From Desulfobacterales bacterium (GTDB lineage: Bacteria; Desulfobacterota; Desulfobacteria; Desulfobacterales; JAFDCJ01): a stretch of DNA of 11,977 nt. Within the stretch, counting starts at the first letter, position 1, and every line of letters starts with the position of its first letter. The notes under the pieces are model-generated. The model worked only from the letters and a program-made list of their open reading frames with translations, was not told the DNA's origin and searched no databases. The position numbers and the translations under genes were made by a program. Below are positions 5,910-11,977 of the stretch, in pieces. The stretch spans positions 593,619-605,595 of the forward strand of contig CP070771.1 in NCBI GenBank assembly GCA_020345785.1, read 5' to 3'.

Positions 5910-6904
5910 TGCGCAGCGCAATTAAAACGATCTTTGGGGCAGTCCTGATCACTATCATCGTATTTTACCCGAGGTTTTTTGGTATTTACTACACCAATGT
6001 CTTTGTAACGTTCGCGATCTTTGCCCTGTTTGCAGTTACGTTTAACCTCCTGTTGGGCTTTACCGGGCTGCTCAGTTTCGGTCACGCGATGTTTTTCGGA
6101 ATCGGCGCCTATGGCACGGCCCTGGCTCTAGAACATATCGGGGGGTGCCCTCTGCTGGTGGCGCTTCTGATAGGCTTCTTGTCTGCGACCGCCCTGGCTT
6201 TGATTTTGTCCCCGATCATGGTCCGGGTCAGCGGCACGGCCTTTGCGATGCTCCATCTGGCCTTCGGCCAGCTCATGTATGTGCTGGCCCTGAAGTTAAG
6301 AGGTATCACCGGCGGTGAAGACGGCATCGGCGGATTTCCCATACCGCCTTTAAATATTCCGGGAATCGTTTCCATTGACATGGCCGATCCTTTAAACTTT
6401 TATTATTTTGCCATCGTCGTTCTGGGCCTGAGCCTCTGGATGTTGTGGTTTTTTACCAAAACCCCTTTCGGCAGCATCATGATCAGCGTGCGGGACAATG
6501 CCAACCGGGTCGACTACATGGGATTCAAAGTGCCCCAAACCAAGGCCGTCATTTACATGTTCGCCGGCGGTTTCGCAGGCGTGGCCGGATCGATTTATGC
6601 ATTATTTCAAAACCTGATCTCCGCCGAGGACGGGTTTCACATTTTTGTTTCTTTTGGCCCGATTATGATGACCATGGTGGGGGGAATCGGCAGCTTTTTC
6701 GGTCCGGTCATGGGTTCAGCTATTTTCGGCATTATCGAAGAGCTCACCAGCCGCTATACGGAGCGGGTTGAGCTGGTGATGGGTCTGATTCTCATCCTGG
6801 TTATCATGTATGCCCCCATGGGGTTTCTCGGAATTATACAGATTTTAAAGGCAAAATGGTTCGGCAGCCTGCCCCAAAAAGCTGAGATGCAGGAGGTTTC
6901 ATGA
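5909..6904 (+). CDS. livM: Branched-chain amino acid-type ABC transporter permease LivM
   Basis: The second membrane subunit has 331 residues, normal for LivM. The family blocks TFNLLLGFTGLLSFGHAMFF (near residues 45-64) and GITGGEDGIGG are clear. The later GGFAGVAGSIYALF and MVGGIGSFFGPVMG stretches fit the conserved loop and adjoining segments that bind the ATPases. A purine-rich GGAGAGAGGG lies just before the ATG, inside the end of livH. The gene overlaps livH by one base and livG by four (ATGA), so the four transporter genes are certainly co-transcribed. Confidence 0.93.
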   Translation: MRSAIKTIFGAVLITIIVFYPRFFGIYYTNVFVTFAIFALFAVTFNLLLGFTGLLSFGHAMFFGIGAYGTALALEHIGGCPLLVALLIGFLSATALALILSPIMVRVSGTAFAMLHLAFGQLMYVLALKLRGITGGEDGIGGFPIPPLNIPGIVSIDMADPLNFYYFAIVVLGLSLWMLWFFTKTPFGSIMISVRDNANRVDYMGFKVPQTKAVIYMFAGGFAGVAGSIYALFQNLISAEDGFHIFVSFGPIMMTMVGGIGSFFGPVMGSAIFGIIEELTSRYTERVELVMGLILILVIMYAPMGFLGIIQILKAKWFGSLPQKAEMQEVS

Positions 6905-7647
6905 ATATTCTGGAAACCAAGGCGCTTTATCATGACTTTAGTGGATTAAAAGTGTTGTTCGATGTCAACCTCAAGGTGAAAGAAGGGGAGCGACACGCCA
7001 TCATCGGACCCAACGGGGCCGGAAAAACTACACTTTTTAACGTCATTACCGGTACTTATAAGCCGAGTAAAGGCCAGGTCTTCTTTAAAGGCAAGGAGAT
7101 TACCGGGTTTCCGCCGCACAAATTGGTACGCCGGGGTATGGGGCGCTCGTTTCAAATCACCAGCACCTTTTTCAGACTGACGGCGTTTCAAAACATCCGG
7201 ATGGGAATTCTGTCCAAGCGGGGCATCCGCTTCAACATGTTCCGCTTTCTGGATAAAATGGATAGTGTCACGCGGGAAACCGACAACGTCCTCAAACGGA
7301 TAAATCTGGATGGTGAGCGCGACATTCCCGCCAGGGCATTGTCCTACGGCAAAAGCCGTTCTTTGGAGATCAGCATGGCCCTGGCTACCGACCCTGAGTT
7401 GGTGATGCTGGATGAGCCCACCGCCGGAATGTCCGTGGATGAAACCCGCACCGCAGTTGAGCTGATTCGCAAACTTACGGAAGGCAAAACCATGGTCATT
7501 ATCGAGCATGACATGGACGTGGTCTTCTCGCTGGCTAACCGTATTACCGTGCTTCACCTCGGGTCGATCATGGCCACCGGCACGCCCGAGGAAATCAAGG
7601 ATAATCAGGCGGTCAAGGATGCGTACCTGGGTGAATTGGAGGTGTAA
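6901..7647 (+). CDS. livG: ABC transporter ATP-binding protein LivG
   Basis: One of the two cytoplasmic ATPases that drive the permease, 248 residues. Walker A is GPNGAGKT (36-43), the Q-loop glutamine is Gln85, and Walker B with the catalytic glutamate is VMLDEP (168-173). The D-loop AGMS follows, and the switch histidine is His203. The signature motif is LSYGKSRSLE (147-156), in which LSYG replaces LSGG; this substitution is usual for LivG. The ribosome site AGGAGG (6891-6896) lies 4 bases before the ATG inside the end of livM. All catalytic residues are present, so the protein should be active. Confidence 0.95.
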   Translation: MNILETKALYHDFSGLKVLFDVNLKVKEGERHAIIGPNGAGKTTLFNVITGTYKPSKGQVFFKGKEITGFPPHKLVRRGMGRSFQITSTFFRLTAFQNIRMGILSKRGIRFNMFRFLDKMDSVTRETDNVLKRINLDGERDIPARALSYGKSRSLEISMALATDPELVMLDEPTAGMSVDETRTAVELIRKLTEGKTMVIIEHDMDVVFSLANRITVLHLGSIMATGTPEEIKDNQAVKDAYLGELEV

Positions 7648-7649
7648 GG

Positions 7650-8366
7650 ATGCTTCTTGAAGTCAAAGATTTAAACACATATTACGGCGACAGCCATGCG
7701 CTGCAGAATATGTCTTTGGAGGTCGAAGACGGGGAAATCGTAGCGCTTTTAGGGCGCAACGGCATGGGCAAAACCACGACCTTAAAGTCCGTTATGGGCC
7801 TGCTCAAACCAAAATCCGGAACCGTCATATTTCAAGGGAAAAACATCACGGGATTTGCGCCGTATAAAGTTGCCAAAGCCGGTATCGGATATGTACCCGA
7901 GGAACGCCGCATTTTTCCTACCCTGTCAGTGCAGGAAAACCTCAAGATGGGGATTAAGCATGGTAAAGAATTTAGGAACGGCGGACGGAACCAATGGACA
8001 TTTGAGCGGATTTTTAAACATTTTCGATTCATGAAAGAACGCTCCAATCAGAAGGGGGCGCTGCTTTCCGGCGGCGAGCAGCAGATGCTGACCATTGCAC
8101 GCACGTTGATGGGCAACCCAGAATTGCTGCTGGTCGACGAGCCCACCGAGGGTCTGGCGCCGGTGATGGTGGAGGAAGTGCGTGGGGTGCTTGCGGAAAT
8201 CAACAAGGCCGGGGTTTCGATTCTTCTAGTCGAACACAACCTCAAGGTGGCCCTTTCACTGGCAAATCGCGTGTATTTGATGGGCAAAGCCCATCTGGGA
8301 TTTGCGGGAACTGTCAAGGAGCTTGAAGCCCAGCCGGATATTCGGGCTAAATATCTGGAAGTGTAG
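7650..8366 (+). CDS. livF: ABC transporter ATP-binding protein LivF
   Basis: The second ATPase of the transporter, 238 residues, normal for LivF. Walker A is GRNGMGKT (35-42), the signature is LSGGEQQ (139-145), Walker B is LLLVDEP (159-165) and the switch histidine is His196. YVPEERRIF has glutamate where many ABC proteins have the Q-loop glutamine, a usual LivF feature. Its ribosome site GGAGG (7638-7642) is inside the end of livG, and only two bases separate the genes. The stop codon is followed after one base by the 7-base repeats of the next gap. Confidence 0.95.
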   Translation: MLLEVKDLNTYYGDSHALQNMSLEVEDGEIVALLGRNGMGKTTTLKSVMGLLKPKSGTVIFQGKNITGFAPYKVAKAGIGYVPEERRIFPTLSVQENLKMGIKHGKEFRNGGRNQWTFERIFKHFRFMKERSNQKGALLSGGEQQMLTIARTLMGNPELLLVDEPTEGLAPVMVEEVRGVLAEINKAGVSILLVEHNLKVALSLANRVYLMGKAHLGFAGTVKELEAQPDIRAKYLEV

Positions 8367-8367
8367 C

Positions 8368-8402
8368 GGGCATAGGGCATAGCGCATGGAGCATAGCGTA
8401 AG
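8368..8402. repeat. 7-base tandem repeat directly after livF
   Basis: Five consecutive heptamers (GGGCATA, GGGCATA, GCGCATG, GAGCATA, GCGTAAG) run without a break. They are the reverse-complement type of the TATGCCC heptamers at 8533-8567, so the two blocks form a long imperfect inverted repeat around 8403-8532. Bases 8403-8532 show no gene or site I can support. Confidence 0.7.
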
Positions 8403-8532
8403 AGCTGAACGAGCACCTCGCTTAAGGAGTGCTGACGCTTGATAGATGCTTTGCGGCAAAAGGACGTAGGAAATAAGCAATAAAGAGAATATAGCTAAAT
8501 TCAAATAATACTCAGCCCTCAGTCCTTCACAA

Positions 8533-8616
8533 TATGCCCTATTCACTTTACGCTCTGCTCTATGCCCTTTGCCCTTTGCCTTTTCAGTCCGCAATCTGCA
8601 TTCCGCAATCCGCAAT
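8533..8616. repeat. 7-base tandem repeat upstream of the acyl-CoA synthetase
   Basis: Twelve heptamers in unbroken register: TATGCCC, TATTCAC, TTTACGC, TCTGCTC, TATGCCC, TTTGCCC, TTTGCCT, TTTCAGT, then CCGCAAT, CTGCATT, CCGCAAT, CCGCAAT. Two unit types adjoin each other. Such heptamer arrays are known as intergenic short tandem repeats, for example in heterocystous cyanobacteria. The synthetase frame stays open through the array back to an ATG at 8534, which invites a wrong start call. Confidence 0.75.
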
Positions 8617-8638
8617 CAAAAAAGGGGGGGTATTCTTT

Positions 8639-10516
8639 ATGGGAGAGGTCAAATTTCGCAATATCGGCGACATCGAAGCGTTTGAAAAAATACCGATTGA
8701 GAAGCGACTGGATGTTTTCAATACCTATGACCTGCTTCAAAAAGGTGCGGCGATTAACCCGGACGCACCGGCCATCAGCTTTTTCCTTGCGGGCGACAAG
8801 TATGATCAGCCGATGCGGGTGAGCTACCGGGATTTGATGGCCAATATCAACCGGACAGCCAATTTATTTCATGATCTGGGAGTCGGCCCCGGTGATGTTA
8901 TATCGTATCTTCTGCCCAATTTGCCCCAGACCCACTACGTACTGTGGGGCGGGGAAGCTGCCGGCATCGTCAACCCGATCAACCCGCTGCTGGAGCCTGC
9001 CACTATAGCCGAAATCTGCCAGGCCGCCGGAACCAAAGTACTGGTCGCTTTGACCGAATTCCCCGGATCGGACATCTGGGAAAAGGCCATGGCCGTTCGC
9101 AAGAAATTGCCCGACCTCAAGGCCGTCATCCGGGTAATGGGCCCGGGCGATGAAAAAGAAGGGATATACGGCTACGATGAAATCATCGGCCGCTATAACG
9201 GGGAAAAGCTGGATTCAAATCGCAAGATTGATCCTCAGGACATTGCCTCGATGTATCACACCGGCGGAACCACCGGCACGCCCAAGCTGGCGCCGCACAC
9301 CCATTTCAATGAAACCGCCATGGCTTATATGATTGCTGCTGCGGCCGAGCTCAATACCGGAGAAGCAGCGCTGTGCGGCCTGCCGCTGTTTCACGTCAAC
9401 GGGACCACGGTCACCGGTTCAACCCCATTTTCGATCGGCGCCCATGTCGTTCTGCTGGGTCCCCGCGGCTACCGGGACCCATCGGTGATGCAAAATTTTT
9501 ATAAGATCGTGGATCACTACAAGGCCGTCACCTTTTCATCGGTTCCGACGGTGCTGTCTGTGCTGCTGGACATTCCCAAAGGTGATGCCGATATCTCATC
9601 GCTGCGCTATGCCATTTGCGGTGCTGCCCCGCTCTCGGTGGAGCTTTTCAAGCGTTTTGAAGCTCACAGCGGCATGAAAATACTGGAGGGCTACGGCCTC
9701 ACGGAAGGGACCTGCGCATCCTCTTTTAACCCCTATTACGGTCAGCAGAAAATCGGCTCAATTGGACTGCGCCTGCCGTATATGCAGATGAAAATCTTTA
9801 TAGTGGATGACGAAGGCAAATTCGTACGGGAGGCTGAGACCGATGAAATCGGCTCGGTGTGCATCAGCGGTCCGAATGTTTTCAACGGATATCGAGACAA
9901 TGCGCATAATCGCGGTATCTGGCCCAAAAAAGGCTGGCTGAACACCGGCGATTTAGGTCGCAAGGACGCGGACGGCTATTTCTGGCTGACCGGCCGAACC
10001 AAGGAGCTTATCATCCGCGGCGGCCACAACATCGATCCGGCCATTATTGAAGATCCCCTTTATCGGCTGCCGGGAGTACAGGTGGCGGCCGCCGTCGGAC
10101 GGCCGGACGCGCATGCCGGTGAAGTCCCGGTCGCCTATGTCCAGCTGCAGGAAAATGCGAATCTGACCGAAGCTCACATTTTGGAATATCTGACGCAAGA
10201 GATTGGTGAGCGGGCGGCTGTCCCCAAGGAAGTTTATATCGTGGATGAGATTCCCCTGACACCGGTCGGCAAGATATTTAAACCGTCACTCCGTTGGCAG
10301 TCCATCCGGAGGGTTTATGAGACCGAACTGCAGGCTCTCGGTGATGTGGCGGAAAGGGTTGAGGTTGCAGTAAACGAAGACAAGATTCACGGCTCAATCG
10401 CTGAAATAACCATAAAAGCCGCGCAGGGGGTGTCTGCGGATGACATCAAACAAAAGGTGGAAGATATTCTGGCCCGGTATACAGTTGCTTATAGGCTTAA
10501 AATTCAACCGAACTAG
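8639..10516 (+). CDS. Acyl-CoA synthetase (AMP-forming, ANL superfamily)
   Basis: The enzyme activates a carboxylic acid with ATP and CoA to its acyl-CoA through an acyl-adenylate. I chose ATG at 8639 (625 residues) because it has a purine-rich G7 tract 8 bases upstream. The frame is open to 8534, but those 35 codons are 7-base repeat DNA. Core motifs are complete: the phosphate loop TGGTTGTPK (208-216), GYGLTEGT (351-358), TGD (436-438), the hinge region GRTKELIIRGG (452-462), and catalytic Lys545 in TPVGKIFK. About 70 residues follow the last motif, more than in most relatives, and may form a small added alpha/beta domain. The acid cannot be told from the sequence; a fatty, branched or aromatic acid is possible. 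The gene follows the transporter in the same direction, so it may activate the imported compound. Confidence 0.92.
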   Translation: MGEVKFRNIGDIEAFEKIPIEKRLDVFNTYDLLQKGAAINPDAPAISFFLAGDKYDQPMRVSYRDLMANINRTANLFHDLGVGPGDVISYLLPNLPQTHYVLWGGEAAGIVNPINPLLEPATIAEICQAAGTKVLVALTEFPGSDIWEKAMAVRKKLPDLKAVIRVMGPGDEKEGIYGYDEIIGRYNGEKLDSNRKIDPQDIASMYHTGGTTGTPKLAPHTHFNETAMAYMIAAAAELNTGEAALCGLPLFHVNGTTVTGSTPFSIGAHVVLLGPRGYRDPSVMQNFYKIVDHYKAVTFSSVPTVLSVLLDIPKGDADISSLRYAICGAAPLSVELFKRFEAHSGMKILEGYGLTEGTCASSFNPYYGQQKIGSIGLRLPYMQMKIFIVDDEGKFVREAETDEIGSVCISGPNVFNGYRDNAHNRGIWPKKGWLNTGDLGRKDADGYFWLTGRTKELIIRGGHNIDPAIIEDPLYRLPGVQVAAAVGRPDAHAGEVPVAYVQLQENANLTEAHILEYLTQEIGERAAVPKEVYIVDEIPLTPVGKIFKPSLRWQSIRRVYETELQALGDVAERVEVAVNEDKIHGSIAEITIKAAQGVSADDIKQKVEDILARYTVAYRLKIQPN

Positions 10517-10620
10517 GCCAAGATGATTGAAGCTTGTCGGAAAGTTTGATCAGGGAGTTATGGAGTGATGGAGTATCCTGGGATCGGGATTTCATTCAAC
10601 CGAGAAGGTAGATAACATTT

Positions 10621-10700
10621 TGCCCCCCTCCCTCAATCCCTCCCTCCAGGGGAGGGAAGATATGCTCCTCCCCCTTGACGGGGGAGGTCGGGTGGGGGTG
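10621..10700. repeat. Paired GC-rich hairpins between synthetase and thiolase
   Basis: Two perfect 8-base-pair hairpins with 5-base loops: TCCCTCCC (10637-10644) with GGGAGGGA (10650-10657, loop 10645-10649), and CCTCCCCC (10667-10674) with GGGGGAGG (10680-10687). C-rich and G-rich outer sequences (10621-10634 and 10688-10699) could pair around both. No T run follows, so it is not a classical terminator, though it may slow polymerase or protect the upstream message. It resembles C/G-rich dispersed intergenic repeats. The rest of 10517-10786 shows no gene. Confidence 0.6.
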
Positions 10701-10786
10701 AAATAAAATAGATAAATTCCTTGCCCATAATATTTAATATAGGCCCGTATTTTTTTAAGAATAATTTAAAGGAAAGGACATGATTA

Positions 10787-11977
10787 ATGTCTGAGCGAGA
10801 AGTAGTTATTGTGGATGCAGCTCGCACCGCATTCGGGCGCATAGGGGGCACCCTGAAGGAGATTTTTGCCTCAAAACTGGCCGGTATCGGAATACGTGGC
10901 CTGCTTGATAAAACCGGCATACAGCAAAAAGCGCATGTGGACAGTGTATTTCTGGGAACCGCCCTCGGATGTTCGCAGTCGGGAAATCCGGCCCGCTGGG
11001 CGCTGTTGGATTCAGGTTTGGGCTACGAAACGTCGGCGTCCTACGTGGAAATGCAGTGCGGCAGTGCCATCGACTCCATCAATCATGCAGCCTGGAAGAT
11101 ACTGGCCAATCAGGCCGAGATCATTATTGCCGGCGGTATGGAGTCCTACAGCCAGGCCTTCTGTAAATTTTCGATGGCCACCACTCCCTACCGGCTCAAT
11201 CCCCCACGGCCGATTGCACAACAGCTTTCACCGATCGCTGATGAGCAGATCGGAATGGGACTGACGGCCGAGAATCTGCAGCAGATGTATGACATCCCCC
11301 GCGAGGAAATAGATGAATTTGCCTACAACAGCCAGATGCGTGCCAAAAGGGCCATGGAAAACGGTTTTTTTATGGACGAAATCGTGCCGGTGACCATTCC
11401 GGGAACCCGCAAAACTCCCGAAATCGTATTTGACGTCGATGAGCATCCACGCCCCGATACCACACTGGAAGGGCTTGCCAAACTGCCGCCGGCATTTGTC
11501 GAAAACGGGACTGTTACAGCCGGCAATGCCTCCGGCCGTAATGACGGGTCGGCATTCGTTCTTATGATGAGCGCCGTGAAAGCGGCCGAGCTCGGGTATC
11601 AGCCCATGGCGAAGTGGCTATCCGGTGCCGATTACGGCTGTGATCCCAAAATCATGGGCATCGGACCGGCCTATGCCGTGCCGATTGCAATCAAACGCGC
11701 CGGTTTAACTCTCGCCGATATGGATGTCATGGAGTGCAATGAGGCTTTCGCCGTTCAGAATCTGGCTGTTATCAGAGAACTCGAAAAACAGACCGGCCAT
11801 AAAATAGATATGCAAAAATGGAATCCCAACGGCGGCGCCATCGCCTTCGGCCACCCCAACGGCGCATCGGGTGCTCGCATCTGCATGTTTGCCATGCGCG
11901 AACTGATTCGCAGGGGCGGCCGCTACGCCTTTTTTTCTTCATGCTGCGGCGGCGGACTGGGGGTTGCGACGGTAATT
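10787..11977 (+). CDS. Thiolase (acetyl-CoA acetyltransferase family), stop codon outside window
   Basis: The enzyme either cleaves 3-ketoacyl-CoA with CoA at the end of beta-oxidation or condenses acetyl-CoA. Exactly 397 codons are visible without a stop, about the full family length, so only the last few residues can be missing. The ATG at 10787 follows AAAGGA (10773-10778) by 8 bases; an ATG at 10780 leads to a stop after four codons. The nucleophile is Cys91 in EMQCGSAIDS. NEAF (318-321) and His356 in GGAIAFGHPNGASGAR are present. The second active-site cysteine is Cys386 in SSCCGGGLG. Asn358 in GHPNGAS, where Ile or Leu is common, and the doubled cysteine at 386-387 are mild departures from textbook motifs. 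With the synthetase and dehydrogenase it supports a degradative role. Confidence 0.94.
   Translation, partial: MSEREVVIVDAARTAFGRIGGTLKEIFASKLAGIGIRGLLDKTGIQQKAHVDSVFLGTALGCSQSGNPARWALLDSGLGYETSASYVEMQCGSAIDSINHAAWKILANQAEIIIAGGMESYSQAFCKFSMATTPYRLNPPRPIAQQLSPIADEQIGMGLTAENLQQMYDIPREEIDEFAYNSQMRAKRAMENGFFMDEIVPVTIPGTRKTPEIVFDVDEHPRPDTTLEGLAKLPPAFVENGTVTAGNASGRNDGSAFVLMMSAVKAAELGYQPMAKWLSGADYGCDPKIMGIGPAYAVPIAIKRAGLTLADMDVMECNEAFAVQNLAVIRELEKQTGHKIDMQKWNPNGGAIAFGHPNGASGARICMFAMRELIRRGGRYAFFSSCCGGGLGVATVI

Noticed and set aside
6946..7557. Long minus-strand open frame over livG
   Set aside because: It mirrors the conserved ATPase codons on the opposite strand; livG has all its motifs intact.
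7899..7904. Glutamate in place of the Q-loop glutamine in LivF
   Set aside because: VPE at this position is usual in LivF proteins, so it is not a defect.

Overview
The window looks like catabolic chromosomal DNA from a Gram-negative anaerobe, most likely a Desulfobacterota (deltaproteobacterial) sulfate reducer or syntroph. This is inferred from gene style, not from a marker gene: a Liv-type ABC transporter is joined to an acyl-CoA ligase and a thiolase, a MerR regulator sits between divergent units, and AT-rich intergenic DNA is full of small dispersed repeats and hairpins. No rRNA, tRNA, CRISPR array, transposase or phage gene was seen.

Layout. On the minus strand, 1-1451 holds the first 483 residues of an acyl-CoA dehydrogenase that runs off the left edge. 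Bases 1452-2219 form a 768-base intergenic region with a predicted promoter for each flanking gene, two diverged copies of a ~100-base repeat, and a 197-base element with inverted ends. A MerR-family regulator follows on the plus strand (2220-2963). After a 256-base gap comes one co-directional series: periplasmic binding protein (3220-4617), a 419-base gap with a strong hairpin and a 256-base repeat element, then livH, livM, livG and livF (5037-8366) packed with overlaps or 2-base spacing. A gap with 7-base repeats leads to an acyl-CoA synthetase (8639-10516), and a gap with two GC-rich hairpins leads to a thiolase (10787 to the right edge, essentially complete but with its stop codon outside).

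How the genes may work together: the binding protein and LivHMGF import an organic solute, either a branched-chain amino acid or, as the neighbours suggest, a carboxylic acid. The synthetase activates an acid to its CoA thioester, the dehydrogenase makes the first beta-oxidation double bond, and the thiolase cleaves the 3-ketoacyl-CoA. The MerR protein is the natural candidate regulator. The substrate cannot be read from the sequence.

I found no convincing new multi-gene system. The parts most worth a second look are non-coding: the paired ~100-base repeats ending in the same 11-base inverted sequence, the 256-base element inside the transporter operon that could form alternative RNA structures ahead of livH, and the 7-base tandem repeats around the synthetase leader.
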